From: Anthropogastromicrobium chipingensis_A
Lineage (GTDB): Bacteria; Bacillota; Clostridia; Lachnospirales; Lachnospiraceae
DNA: 64,000 nucleotides
Assembly (NCBI GenBank): GCA_963605535.1
Contig: CAVCXB010000003.1
Location: 1-64,000, forward strand
Direction: 5' to 3'
In this document: positions 25,186 through 34,400 of the stretch, piece by piece
Numbering within the stretch: position 1 is the first letter of the stretch
How the letters are laid out: each line of letters begins with the position of its first letter
Notes under the pieces: model-generated
Database searches by the model: none
What the model saw: only the letters and a program-made list of their open reading frames with translations
What the model was told of the DNA's origin: nothing
Translations under genes and position numbers: made by a program

Positions 25186-25393
25186 CATATAAAATAAAAT
25201 TTCTCAGATTTGATCTGGGGAGGGGATATAATTAAAATGTATATTCTGAATTAGTCATGCTAATACCAAATGTTGATAGTGGTATCTGCATTTATCCTCC
25301 CAAAGCATGATATAGTATTTGGATCCCCGTCACATATAAACCTTGCATCATATCATGATTTTTGGCTAAGTAAGTGTAATTACCCCAAGTAAA
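25186..25393. other. Intergenic stretch without a gene
   Basis: About 200 bp between the folD promoter and the next terminator. It is AT-rich, with no open frame above 20 codons bearing a ribosome-binding site and no strong hairpin. I see nothing definite in it. Confidence 0.5.
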
Positions 25394-25428
25394 ACAAAAA
25401 AGTCGGCCAGCCCTATTTGGGGCTGGCC
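25394..25428 (-). terminator. Terminator before the folD promoter
   Basis: GGCCAGCCC / GGGCTGGCC (9 bp), then GACTTTTTTG on the minus strand. It ends the operon 26658-25469. Confidence 0.9.
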
Positions 25429-25468
25429 GTTTTCGTGTGGTAATGTATTCTAGGTGGAATTTGATTGG

Positions 25469-25804
25469 CTATTCTGGCTGCTTGGATGGCTCGCCGTATT
25501 TCTCAAGCAGGTCCTCAAGCGATATCTGGATGACGATCGGCCTATTCTCGCCCATGTAGGGAATGGCCCGGAGCGTATTGTATTCAATGAACTCATACGC
25601 CTCGGTGAGAGAGCAGGAATCATCATCCAACGTATTGTCCTCGGCGAACTCGGAAGCCATTCTTCCCTCGTCGTAAATGACGCGGTTGTCATCCGAGATT
25701 CCAATGATCGAATTGTCGAAGTCAGGATTGTCGAGGAGGATGAATGAGGCTTCGATATCTTTTCCGTACGCGTCGATGGCGCGTCTCAGGATATCGTTTC
25801 TCAT
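25469..25804 (-). CDS. Conserved phage protein of unknown function (111 aa)
   Basis: It shows the order IIGISDDNRVIYDEGRMASE, then SLTEAYEFIEYNTLRAIPYM and PIVIQ. This layout (ISD.GR.IYD ... EA.E.IEYNT.RA.PYM ... PI) recurs in Bacillota phages as a protein of unknown function. The C-terminus is helical. It overlaps the upstream gene by 4 bp. Confidence 0.62.
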   Translation of the reverse strand: MRNDILRRAIDAYGKDIEASFILLDNPDFDNSIIGISDDNRVIYDEGRMASEFAEDNTLDDDSCSLTEAYEFIEYNTLRAIPYMGENRPIVIQISLEDLLEKYGEPSKQPE

Positions 25805-26658
25805 CTGTCATCCTTTCCGAATATGGATGTGATGTCGGCGTACACATGGCTCATGCGCTTGACATATCCATCCTTGACGCCATCGACATGGCCATCAAAT
25901 AGTTCGAGCAGAACCTTCTCGATGGTCTCGGCGGGCACGCCCGTCTTTCCAAGGCCATAGGCAATATCCACCGCCTTTGTGATGAACTCATGCTCCGTAT
26001 AGCGAGGCTCGTCGTCGCTCTCATCTTCATCCGAATCTTCATCCGAATCCTCATCCGGCTTCTTCAGTTTTTTCGACAGCCCATCGAGCCAGTCGAGCCA
26101 ATTGTCGAAATCGGTATCAAAACCAGGTTTGGCTTCACCTTTGGTTTCGTCATCGTCTTCGGACGGCTTTTCATCTTCATCCTCGTCATCTTCGGAGTTG
26201 ACATCTTCCGTATAAATCAATGGGATGTCTTTGTATGATGTGTATGCGCGATGTTCGCATTCTTCATCATCTTCATTCTCATCCTCGCATTTGCCATCAT
26301 CAACACCTTCGACGGAATCGGTTTCGGTGTCGACATAGCCTTTGTCAGCAGAGACCGTGAAGCTGATCTTCTCTCCGGGCTCAAGCTGGATATCCATCGA
26401 TGCGCCATCCATCGTCTTAGGAGTCTTCGAAAACTCCTTCATCGAATCCGTCTTGAAGGCATATCCGTCGTCGGCATTCTGAAGCATGCCGATGACGTCA
26501 CTGATCGATTCCTCGATGAGATCGACATACATACCGAGCTCATCTCTGTACGTATGGTACGAATTGTTCATCTTGTCACTGAGCTCGGTGATTCCGGCAA
26601 TGGCGCCCCTGACTTTCGCAAGCTTGTAGTTCACTTTCTTCAATTCATCTTTACGCAT
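25801..26658 (-). CDS. Acidic phage protein with coiled-coil start (285 aa)
   Basis: Start at ATG 26658 (MRKDELKKVNYKLAKVRGAI), preceded by AAAGGGG. The earlier in-frame Met codons overlap the promoter and are rejected. A helical N-terminus (1-70) and a small beta part (GEKISFTVSADKGY) are followed by a very acidic Asp/Glu/Ser linker (about 110-215) and a folded C-terminal helix bundle (EFITKAVDIAYGLGKTGVPA onwards). Like the gene at 5236 it pairs an acidic linker with a folded end. Function unknown. Confidence 0.62.
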   Translation of the reverse strand: MRKDELKKVNYKLAKVRGAIAGITELSDKMNNSYHTYRDELGMYVDLIEESISDVIGMLQNADDGYAFKTDSMKEFSKTPKTMDGASMDIQLEPGEKISFTVSADKGYVDTETDSVEGVDDGKCEDENEDDEECEHRAYTSYKDIPLIYTEDVNSEDDEDEDEKPSEDDDETKGEAKPGFDTDFDNWLDWLDGLSKKLKKPDEDSDEDSDEDESDDEPRYTEHEFITKAVDIAYGLGKTGVPAETIEKVLLELFDGHVDGVKDGYVKRMSHVYADITSIFGKDDR

Positions 26659-26735
26659 CTTATTTTCCCCTTTCATTGGACATGATTGTGTTCCGTGGAC
26701 CGAGTCCATCATGCAGCGCACCCCATGTGCCATAA

Positions 26736-26764
26736 AGTCTAGCACTGCGGAAACCAAATGTCAA
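26736..26764 (-). promoter_or_regulatory. Promoter of the operon 26658-25469
   Basis: Minus strand: TTGACA (26764-26759), 17-bp spacer starting TTTGG, TAGACT (26741-26736). It directly follows the T-run of the structured-RNA terminator. Confidence 0.8.
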
Positions 26765-26767
26765 CGA

Positions 26768-26808
26768 GAAAAAAGAAAAAGATGCTCTTTAGCTAGGAGA
26801 GCATCTTT
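26768..26808 (-). terminator. Terminator of the structured RNA
   Basis: The 11-bp stem AAAGATGCTCT / AGAGCATCTTT (arms 26808-26798 and 26788-26778) is followed by TTCTTTTTTC on the minus strand. Confidence 0.88.
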
Positions 26809-27060
26809 CTGCCGTTCGGTGGTAGCTAGTCACGTCGCGGCGCTATTTGGAAAGGAGTCCAAATGCGTGGTTCCGCAGATAGCGGCTGCGGTGTGTGTCA
26901 TGTGTGGCGCAAAAATCCGGTGGGCTCGGCACAATCCATTCGCGGAAGAGGAAACCGCGTGGGCGGAGGAGATATTGCCGCCTTGCATTGCCGGCCGGCA
27001 TCGGCCAAAAGTCGCCACATGCGGCTAGGGAACCGCAGGCACAGTCGCAATTCCTGTGCC
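26768..27060 (-). ncRNA. Putative structured non-coding RNA, about 290 nt
   Basis: A leftward unit with its own promoter (27095-27067) and terminator, but no credible gene. Seven perfect stem-loops follow one another: GGCACAG/CTGTGCC (27060-27038), TGCGG/CCGCA (27037-27020), GGCCG/CGGCC (27006-26993), GGCGG/CCGCC (26982-26962), CGCGG/CCGCG (26959-26941), CCGCAG/CTGCGG (26891-26873) and ATTTGG/CCAAAT (26864-26845). The terminator AAAGATGCTCT/AGAGCATCTTT (26808-26778) follows, with a T-run. Loops are 4-11 nt. The predicted transcript starts exactly at the first stem. I recognise no known RNA family. Short plus-strand frames here use stem sequence and look accidental. Confidence 0.6.
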
Positions 27061-27066
27061 GTGTAT

Positions 27067-27095
27067 ATTATCCCACGCCGCGCCCCAAAAGTAAA
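27067..27095 (-). promoter_or_regulatory. Promoter of the structured RNA
   Basis: Minus strand: TTTACT (27095-27090), 17-bp spacer starting TTTGG, GATAAT (27072-27067). The start would be 27060 or very near. Confidence 0.72.
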
Positions 27096-27119
27096 TAGGG
27101 ACTTTTGTTGATTTTCCCC

Positions 27120-27148
27120 TTTCAAATCATCCGCCGCGAATGTATAAT
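27120..27148 (+). promoter_or_regulatory. Rightward promoter for the gene at 27177
   Basis: TTTCAA (27120-27125), 17-bp spacer, TATAAT (27143-27148). Confidence 0.65.
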
Positions 27149-27176
27149 CATGTATATCACAGAAGGGGGAATCGAA

Positions 27177-27569
27177 ATGGGCTTGGATGTTCGGATTATG
27201 CACGTCGCTCCGGAGCTCAGCGAGGATGCGAACAGCGTCATCTTCGAGGGCAGCGGCCGCATGACGTACGCATTCCTTAGGGAATGGGTTGGGGACGAAA
27301 GATATGGCGAAGACATCATCTTGACGAAGGAGACGGCGGAAGAGCTGATCGATCTGGCGACAGGGCAGATGGCTGAGGTGTACATGGAGAGCAGCGAGAG
27401 CAAGGCGGCGTACGACCCAATTTCCGAGGCATGCGGTCTCGACAATCCGTACGGAATCGCCGAGTTCGTTCGTGTGATGATGATGGCCGAATCGGCAATC
27501 GCATACTACGATCGGCACAGGATTCCAGAGTCCGAGCGCGGACACTTCACGGTGGAGGCGGACTGGTGA
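27177..27569 (+). CDS. Phage protein of unknown function (130 aa)
   Basis: Start at ATG 27177 (MGLDVRIMHVAPELSEDA), after AAGGGGG; earlier in-frame Met codons lie in the promoter. MGLDV at the start is shared by a loose family of small phage proteins. The remainder is helical (ETAEELIDLATGQMAEVYME). It is GC-rich. It overlaps the next gene by one base (TGATG). Confidence 0.65.
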   Translation: MGLDVRIMHVAPELSEDANSVIFEGSGRMTYAFLREWVGDERYGEDIILTKETAEELIDLATGQMAEVYMESSESKAAYDPISEACGLDNPYGIAEFVRVMMMAESAIAYYDRHRIPESERGHFTVEADW

Positions 27570-27883
27570 TGACAAGAAAGCAGATGTTCGACAGGCTGTA
27601 CGATCTCGACTTCATCATACGTATGGACGGAAGAGGGAACATGACCCTGCGGCTGTTCAATCACACAGAGACATACCGCATTGACAGCGACGACTGCACG
27701 GCGCTCTACCGGAAGATCGCATCCGACTATTCCAGCGAGCTCGAGCTCTGCCGGGACATCAGCCGCGACATGAAGGGGAACCGGATGATCTTCTCCTACA
27801 TGGCATACGCCTGGCTGTTCCTGCTCGCCGCATCGCTCATCGCCGCATTCGTCGCAGCGATATTGCTGACGGTCGGAAGATGA
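27569..27883 (+). CDS. Small protein with C-terminal membrane anchor (104 aa)
   Basis: Start at ATG 27569, coupled to the upstream stop, with GGAGG 11 nt before. The N-terminal soluble part (MTRKQMFDRLYDLDFIIRMD) ends in one membrane helix, FSYMAYAWLFLLAASLIAAF and on to AAILLTVGR (about 74-104). It is probably a tail-anchored membrane protein of the infected cell. Function unknown. Confidence 0.65.
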   Translation: MTRKQMFDRLYDLDFIIRMDGRGNMTLRLFNHTETYRIDSDDCTALYRKIASDYSSELELCRDISRDMKGNRMIFSYMAYAWLFLLAASLIAAFVAAILLTVGR

Positions 27884-27926
27884 CCGTCATACAACACATG
27901 ACACACGACACAGGGAGGATTTATTC

Positions 27927-28544
27927 ATGGGACGTGAAATTGGATTCGACGTATACGCAAAGGGACAGGACGACAGCGGTGGGAAGTACCTCCAGCGCCT
28001 CGAGCTCATCAACGATGACAACTGGGTCTGCGGGCGTACCGAGATCACCGACGGGTGGGGACGGTACTTCGACTGCAACCGCATGACCGACGAGTACACG
28101 ACGCCGGTATTCGTGAAGGATTTCGACGGATGGAAGTGCGAGGGCTATTCGAACAGACGCTTCAGCGCTTCCGGAAATGGCCCTACAAGGCTCGCTTTTG
28201 TTCCGTATGAGGAATTTACCGCGGCAGCAAAAGAAGAGGCTCTAGAGTGCCTCAAATCGCGCGATAAGAGGAAATCAGGCAAGACCGAGACCCTCAAGAC
28301 GCTGAAGGAGCTCTACTGCACGACGATGTGCACGTATCTGACTCTGAAGGACGACGACGCGAAGATGGCCTGCGAGAAGCAGATGGATAAGGTGCTGAAG
28401 AAGATCGAATCGTTCGAGGAGGATGACGGCGATGGAGGGAACGACTACTTCGAGAATCAGGCCGAGGCCGTCCTGAAGCTCATCGACGACATGGACAAGT
28501 TCATGTCGGTCGGATTGGTTGTCATACCGTTCTTCTCCGACTAA
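27927..28544 (+). CDS. Phage protein of unknown function (205 aa)
   Basis: The start MGREIGFDVYAKGQDDSG resembles the MGLDV start two genes upstream. A beta-rich N-terminal domain with GWGRYFDCNRMTDEYTTPVF is followed by a helical C-terminus with an acidic turn (FEEDDGDGGNDYFENQ). GGGAGG lies upstream and a strong terminator downstream. Confidence 0.65.
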   Translation: MGREIGFDVYAKGQDDSGGKYLQRLELINDDNWVCGRTEITDGWGRYFDCNRMTDEYTTPVFVKDFDGWKCEGYSNRRFSASGNGPTRLAFVPYEEFTAAAKEEALECLKSRDKRKSGKTETLKTLKELYCTTMCTYLTLKDDDAKMACEKQMDKVLKKIESFEEDDGDGGNDYFENQAEAVLKLIDDMDKFMSVGLVVIPFFSD

Positions 28545-28548
28545 GCAC

Positions 28549-28588
28549 AAAAAAAAAGACCCGCTGCATCAGTGGGTCTTTTTTTTTT
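28549..28588 (+). terminator. Terminator (bidirectional)
   Basis: AAAAAAGACCC / GGGTCTTTTTT with an 11-nt loop and A/T-runs on both sides. It separates the rightward trio from the leftward helicase ending at 28598. Confidence 0.88.
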
Positions 28589-28597
28589 GTGATCTTA

Positions 28598-30229
28598 CTA
28601 GATTTCCGGCCTGTGGTCTCTGTCGTAGGCGGCATCCATCACGGAGACGGAATCATCATCCCGGACATCCGAACCGTCCCTTCCGAGGAAGCCGTTGACG
28701 CGATGCAGGTCGCTTGCGAACGTATCGTCCGTGTAGTCCCTCTGCTCGTTGATGGCCTGGCGCATGCCCTGGTCGAGCCAGTTCTCGCTCGAGAACACAT
28801 GGTAGACGACGGTCTCCGCCTTCTGCCCGAGTCGCCTCAGCCTTGCGAGGCCCTGCTGCCAGTCGCGGAACACGGGGTAGTCGAAGATGATGCACTTGCT
28901 GTATTCCTGGAGGTTGAGGCCGGTCGACCCCGTCTGCCAGTTCAGGATGAAGATGTTCTTGCGGTTGTTGAACTGCTGGTCCGGCGTCTGTGCGGCGTAC
29001 GTGTCGTAGAAGTGCGTCGACTTGATGTCGCCCGAAAGCACGTCGATGGCATATCCGAGCCTGTCGCATATCGCGAATATCTCGAACAGCTCCGGGGTGA
29101 ACGTGTAGAACAGCACGTAGTTGTCCGGGTTATCCGCGAGGAATCTCTCGAGCATGTCGAGCCTCTCCCTGCTGTACCAGGCGTACCTCTCGGAGTTGCC
29201 CTGGAATCCGATTGAGAGCTGCCTTGCCCTGAGCCAGAGCGCGCCTGCGGTCTCCGCAAGCCATTCCAGGCTCGGATAGGCTATGTTGCGGTAGAACGGG
29301 TTGTTCTTGAGGTGCGGCGTGCTGTAGTCATGCGCATCATACGAATCCTGCAGGCGGACGTTCTTCGCCATGCAGTACATGAGGACGTCGTTTCCGGGAA
29401 TTCTCTCCGACGTGAGCATCGTGAAGTCCTGTGTCTTTTCGTACGTATGCTCGACGAAGATCTGCTCGGGAAGCCTGACGACCGTGTCCGACTTGATGGT
29501 GATTGCGTACTGATGGACGATGCCGTAGAGCTCCTCGACGTTCCTGTAGCCGATGATCGGCTGCTGGAATCCCAGCAGGCCGGGGCGGTTGTCCCGTATG
29601 GCGAAACGCTCGATGTAGGCGGTCTTGCTCATCGGGCATCCGAGCATCTTGAGCTGCGTCCACAGGTCGATGTATCCGGTCGTGAACGGCGTGCCGGTGA
29701 GGAGATACGTCCACACATGCTTCCTTGTGCACACCATGAGCTGCTTCTGCATCTGGATGCACGTCTTCGTCCTCTGCGAGGAGTAGTTCTTCAGCGAATG
29801 GCTCTCGTCGATGATGATGGCCGTGTTGCATCCGGCGCAGGATTTCACGAACGATGCGAGTATCGGACGCATGGGCGCCGACCCGCCATCCTTGTTGCGC
29901 ACGAACAGCGACTCGTAGTTGATGATGAGGATCTGGCTTCTCGACTGGTCGCACTCCTCCGGCTTCGATTTCTTGTCGAGGATGTCGTATCCGTTGAAGA
30001 TGCCCTTGTATGCCCACCAGAGGAACGATCCCTTCTTGTCGACCTTCTCGCTCGCCTTTGCGTTGATCGAGATGATGATGAGCTTCGTGCACTCATGCTG
30101 CTCGGCGCACGCCAGCGAGAGCGGCGTCTTCCCGAGTCCGCAGTCAAGGAACAGGCCGTACGCCTGCCTGTCCTTCACCTGGTCGACTATCTTCCTCTGC
30201 CAGTCGTAGAGCATGTCGTATATTCTCAT
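28598..30229 (-). CDS. SNF2/SF2-type DNA helicase
   Basis: 543 aa from ATG 30229 (GGAGG 6 nt upstream). Helicase motifs in order: LFLDCGLGKTPLSLA (Walker A, about 27-41), LIINYES (Ia region), IIIDESHSLKN (motif II DESH, 138-148), YLLTGTPFTT (motif III, 175-184), YVLFYTFTPELF (IV), GSTGLNLQEYSKCIIFDYP (V) and QGLARLRRLGQ (VI, Arg finger). It is shorter than chromatin SNF2 and close to phage helicases such as UvsW or SNF2-like early proteins. It is probably a dsDNA translocase in replication, recombination or transcription. It has its own near-consensus promoter (30308-30336) and is GC-rich. Confidence 0.9.
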   Translation of the reverse strand: MRIYDMLYDWQRKIVDQVKDRQAYGLFLDCGLGKTPLSLACAEQHECTKLIIISINAKASEKVDKKGSFLWWAYKGIFNGYDILDKKSKPEECDQSRSQILIINYESLFVRNKDGGSAPMRPILASFVKSCAGCNTAIIIDESHSLKNYSSQRTKTCIQMQKQLMVCTRKHVWTYLLTGTPFTTGYIDLWTQLKMLGCPMSKTAYIERFAIRDNRPGLLGFQQPIIGYRNVEELYGIVHQYAITIKSDTVVRLPEQIFVEHTYEKTQDFTMLTSERIPGNDVLMYCMAKNVRLQDSYDAHDYSTPHLKNNPFYRNIAYPSLEWLAETAGALWLRARQLSIGFQGNSERYAWYSRERLDMLERFLADNPDNYVLFYTFTPELFEIFAICDRLGYAIDVLSGDIKSTHFYDTYAAQTPDQQFNNRKNIFILNWQTGSTGLNLQEYSKCIIFDYPVFRDWQQGLARLRRLGQKAETVVYHVFSSENWLDQGMRQAINEQRDYTDDTFASDLHRVNGFLGRDGSDVRDDDSVSVMDAAYDRDHRPEI

Positions 30230-30307
30230 CTTGAGCCTCCTCCCACGCATCGTGTATCATGGCGCCGGAATGATTCCGGCGCACCTCTTTTTCATTGCGG
30301 TCCCAAC

Positions 30308-30336
30308 ATTATACGGCATCGGATACCAAAAGTAAA
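30308..30336 (-). promoter_or_regulatory. Promoter of the SF2 helicase gene
   Basis: Minus strand: TTTACT (30336-30331), 17-bp spacer starting TTTGG, TATAAT (30313-30308). Confidence 0.82.
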
Positions 30337-30351
30337 CATGCGCGGCGGTTT

Positions 30352-30380
30352 TTTCTACGGGGCGCATGCCGGATTATAAT
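30352..30380 (+). promoter_or_regulatory. Rightward promoter for the lipase-like gene
   Basis: TTTCTA (30352-30357), 17-bp spacer, TATAAT (30375-30380). GAGGGAGG follows at about 30388. Confidence 0.6.
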
Positions 30381-30404
30381 CACCTGAGGGAGGATGCAGA
30401 CGGC

Positions 30405-31307
30405 ATGGAAGACATGAGACACAGGGAAGGGATGGAATGCATGAATGGCGCAGAAGAAGGGAAGGCGATTCCGAATCCAACGCCTAAGCCTAAGCCAAAG
30501 AGGAAGAGGACACGCAAGCCGAAGGCGGATCCGGCGAATGGGACGTACGCAGAGCCCAAGGCCGATGAGCCCGTCCCATACGTACGGCTTCCGTTCTCGG
30601 AGTATTACATCATCTGCTCGCGGAACTACACGCACCAGGAGACGCACGCCTGGCTTGCCGAGTACAGCGAGATCATATACAGGCACGGACGGCATACACA
30701 CCGGGTGAATTACCAGGTGCGCTACGACCATGTCCGCCACTGCATACAGGCGATATTCCAGCAGACCGCGGACAGGAGCGACTGGCGCGCCAACTTCGAG
30801 TTCGCCGGCAGGCTCTACCGGGAGCCGCTCGATCTCGGCGGAGGGAAGACGCTCGCCATGAGGGTACACCGCGGATGGGGCGACATGTGGAGGGCATGCA
30901 AGAAGGCCGTGAGGCAGGAGATATCGCTTCTCCTGAAGGAGCATCCGGACGCGCACATCGAGGTGTTCGGATGGTCCCTGGGCTCGGCCATCGCGCAGAT
31001 ATGCGCCGAGGACGTGTTCTACCAGTTCTCACGCAGGCCGTACCTCTACACGTTCGGGAGCGTCAGGCCGTTCGCCGGAAGGAAGACGTGGCGGTACGTG
31101 CAGGGATGCTGCGAGAAGGCGTACTGCTTCTACGACGTATGCGACATCGTGGGATACATGGTCCCGTTCCCGTGGTACATGTCCATCAGGCACTATGCGC
31201 TGCACAGCGAGCGCTTCGGAATCCTGAAGCTGTTCAACCCGTGGAAGTTCCACACGCTCTACGGACAGGAATGGCTGTACGACGGAATCGACGAGTACGA
31301 GTTCTAG
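30405..31307 (+). CDS. Class-3-lipase-like alpha/beta hydrolase
   Basis: 300 aa, start at ATG 30405 (GAGGGAGG about 9 nt upstream and a promoter just before, which excludes the ATG at 30366). The N-terminus is basic and Pro-rich (PNPTPKPKPKRKRTRKPK). The hydrolase part has the Lipase_3 order: VHRGWGDMW, HIEVFGWSLGSAIAQIC with nucleophile Ser-191 in GWSLG, YLYTFGSVRPF, CDIVGYMVP with Asp-247, and His-263 (RHYALH) or His-283 (KFHTLYG). No signal peptide or membrane segment is seen. It could attack host lipids at lysis or entry. Lipases of this class are unusual in phages. The substrate is unknown. Confidence 0.75.
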   Translation: MEDMRHREGMECMNGAEEGKAIPNPTPKPKPKRKRTRKPKADPANGTYAEPKADEPVPYVRLPFSEYYIICSRNYTHQETHAWLAEYSEIIYRHGRHTHRVNYQVRYDHVRHCIQAIFQQTADRSDWRANFEFAGRLYREPLDLGGGKTLAMRVHRGWGDMWRACKKAVRQEISLLLKEHPDAHIEVFGWSLGSAIAQICAEDVFYQFSRRPYLYTFGSVRPFAGRKTWRYVQGCCEKAYCFYDVCDIVGYMVPFPWYMSIRHYALHSERFGILKLFNPWKFHTLYGQEWLYDGIDEYEF

Positions 31308-31319
31308 GAAGAAGAGAAA

Positions 31320-31350
31320 GGCCACCTGCTTTCGCGGGTGGCCGTTTTTG
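31320..31350 (+). terminator. Terminator of the lipase-like gene
   Basis: GGCCACCTGC / GCGGGTGGCC with a TTTC loop, then GTTTTTG. Confidence 0.88.
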
Positions 31351-31488
31351 TTTGCCGTACGCATCGCATTGATAGTTTTATTCACCATGCTCGATACGTA
31401 CTGATGCGTATTGGCGTGCAGAAAATGCAATCTATCTGCGAAAACATTGCAGAATCACATGGAGCAATGCCATCGAAGGGGATGTTTC

Positions 31489-34400
31489 TCACTTGCCGGA
31501 TGGCTTGGCTGGCTTTGGCTGCTTGAGTGTCGACAAGACAGGCTTGCCGCATGGCTTGACGTACTTGTCTGTCTTGGCTGGTTTTGCGGTCTTTGCGGGC
31601 TTTGCGGTCTTCACGGAGGATCCGGAAGACTTCCTGGCTGCCTTCCTGGCCTTCTCCGCCTTCAGCTTCTCCTTTGCCGCGGCCTTCCTGCCGATCTTCG
31701 TTCCGGGCCTGTAGCATCTCTTCACGGGGTCCCAGTCCGGATCGTCCTTGACCCTGGTGTGCCTGATGCGGCCGTCGAGGACGTCCTCCTCGGTGAGGCG
31801 TATCTTGCCCTTCCCCGTGCTGAACTTCGCCACGTCCCTCGGCTCCTCCGAATAGATGCGCTCGCCCTCCTCGTACTTCCTGTCCGCGTCGGACTCCATC
31901 GCGGTCTTGTACATGCCGACCTTCGAGGAGAACGCCGCGATGCGGTCTGCGAGCGACCTGATGGATTCGGCGGTATGCTGCGGAAGCGAGGCGAACGCGC
32001 CGCTGCGCTCGATGCCCATGTAGATCCTGCGGAACTCGCCGGAGAACTCGCTGAGCAGCTCGAGCGTGTCCATGTCGTAATGCTTCGATATGTCGATCGG
32101 GGCGTCGATGTCCGTCAGGGCGGATGCGGCCCCGTCCACGGCGGACGGGGACACGGTCATGTCCGCTTCATCGTCCAGCGGCTTCCCGATGGGCTCCGAA
32201 TACAGCTTGGCAAGGCTGGCGGAATCGAGCTTCGAATAGTCCCTGACGGCATCCCTCGGATCGTATGCGGCGTCGAGTATCGGATCCCACGGCAGCTGGC
32301 CGTTGAGCGCCGGAACCGAATCGTTCACCTGCTGCATGGCATGCATGGAGGATATGGCGGAGAACGCCACGGCGATCCTGTGCGAGTCCTCGGCCATGAG
32401 CCCCTGGGGCGGGATCTGTATCTCGAGGATGTCCCTGTCCGTGCCCAGGGCGCGCTTTGCGTACTCGTTGACGAACATGCCCATGGCGATGCGGTACTTC
32501 GACGCGAAGGAGTCGAGCTCGTTCTCGCCGCAGAGATTCAGTACGCACTGCAGGGCGAGGTTGTCGAACTCGATCATCTTCCTGTTCGTCTCGTCATAGC
32601 GCCTCATGCGGATGTCCGCGAGGCGGCCGTCGAGGCTCATGCATAAGAGGCGGTAGTACAGCGCGATGACGTTCTTCTTCGGGAGCATGTCGAGCGCATC
32701 GACGATGGCCGACGTGTCGGACTCCGTGAGGTGGTAGAGCTTTATGACCTCGCCGTCGGAGAGCATCGAGAGGTCCTTGCCGAGGAGCTTGTCGTCCATC
32801 GAGAGGAGCGCGAGGTCCCCGATGAGCTTCCTCCTGTCTGCGTATGGAATCTTGTCCGTCTCCCCGCCCACGAACGTGATGGGCCTCCTCAGCTCTGCCG
32901 GGACGAAGAGCTCGTTGAGCGACTCGATGCGCTCGTTGTACGTGATGACGGAATGGACGGACGGCGGCATGGAATTCTTCTTCTTGTCGTCGTACGCCAT
33001 GTCGTACTCCCTGGATGTGATGCGGTGCGCATACGCCAGGTTCGACGCCGCCAGGTACGTGGCAGCCTGTCTGTGGCGCAGGATCTGCTCCTTCGAGAGG
33101 ACGGCCCGCCTCTTCCTTCCGTCTACGGCGAACGTGCCGGGCGTGTTGAACTCGCGGTTCCAGTTGACGATGTCCCTCTCGTCGAGCTCCTCGTATCCGG
33201 ACCACGTGTCGTCATGGCCGAAGAGGGCCTCCATCACGGCGACGATCTCCTTCCTGCGGTAGTTTCCGTACGTGCGGCGGTTGATGTCCGCCCTGTGGTG
33301 CAGATTGTCATCGCCCACGGTGAAGCAGTCGTCGAGCGGAATGCCGCCCGATCGGTACCGGCCGTCCCTCTCGGACAGGTTGCGGATGCTGTAGAGGCGC
33401 TTCCTCGATCGGAACCACTGCATGAGCAGGGGGAACTCGTTGTACGCGAGGCGCCTCCGGTCGAGGGAGAGGAGCATCGACATGAGCGCCTTCATGGCGT
33501 CCTCGGAGATGTTGTCGAGGTAGCAGTACACGTCGACGGGCCTGATCCTGATGGCCTCGTCGATGGTCTCTGCCGGCCTGTTGAAGATGAGATGCTCCGG
33601 GTTGGCGCATATGCCATGGTAGTTCGAGTACACGGTTGATGTGTACGTGCGCCGGAAATGCCTGTGGTACGAGTCGATGGACGAGATGGCCTCGTCGAGC
33701 GAGGCGAGGGACCCGGGAAGGGCGCCGGAGGCGACGGCATCCCCGAACCCGGGCGTCTGCCCGGTCTCCGGATCGGACGTGGGGATTCCCGCTGGCGTCT
33801 CCTGGTCGTCATCCAGCACGTATCCGAAATCGACGCAGTCTCCGTCCTCGTCGAACTCGACGTCGTCCTGATATGTATCATGTTCACTCGTGCCGTATAC
33901 ATCATGTTCACTTTGATGAACGCTTCGGTGAACATCGTCGGCGGATGATCTACAGAGGGGGGATGATTCGACAGATGATGCGGTGGAGGATGGGCTGAAT
34001 GATTCGACAGCGGGTGTGGAAGCGGGTGATGGATGGATGGGCGTGCCTATCGGAGGATTGTGCGCGACGGCATAGGATTCGCCCGGGTCGATCTCTACGT
34101 GCGAGATTCTCTCTCGGAGGGCGTCTACGGTGAACGAGGATGGCACGGATGGGCCGGATGATGACTTGGATGATGACTTGGATGGCGTCTCCTCCGTTTC
34201 CGTGCCGTCTTGCGCACCGGCACAAGCCGGTGCCAATGCGGGCGAGGACGATGGGGATGATGGGGATGGGTGTGCGGAGATGGATGTGTGTGGGGCTGAT
34301 GCGAATGGGGTGGGTATCTCAAGCTCGGCGGAATCCGAGCTCAGGCTTTCCGCGATGGCGGACTGGCATTCTACGAAGAGGGGTGTCAGATCGGATACGA

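Noticed and set aside
26711..27111. Plus-strand open frames of 53-105 codons, one with CxxC and a GTG start near 26867
   Set aside because: They run through the arms of seven perfect hairpins bounded by a minus-strand promoter and terminator, and none has codon use like the neighbours. I prefer the structured-RNA reading.
29312..30379. 355-codon open frame opposite the SF2 helicase
   Set aside because: Shadow frame caused by GC-rich codons; the helicase on the other strand has all motifs.
30309..30956. 215-codon leftward frame over the lipase-like gene
   Set aside because: It covers two promoters and the lipase's coding strand has clear catalytic motifs.
31411..33639. Long open frames (411 and 302 codons) opposite the 1024-aa gene
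   Set aside because: No ribosome-binding sites, Arg/Val/His-rich composition typical of reverse reading of GC-rich genes, and the leftward gene is continuous.
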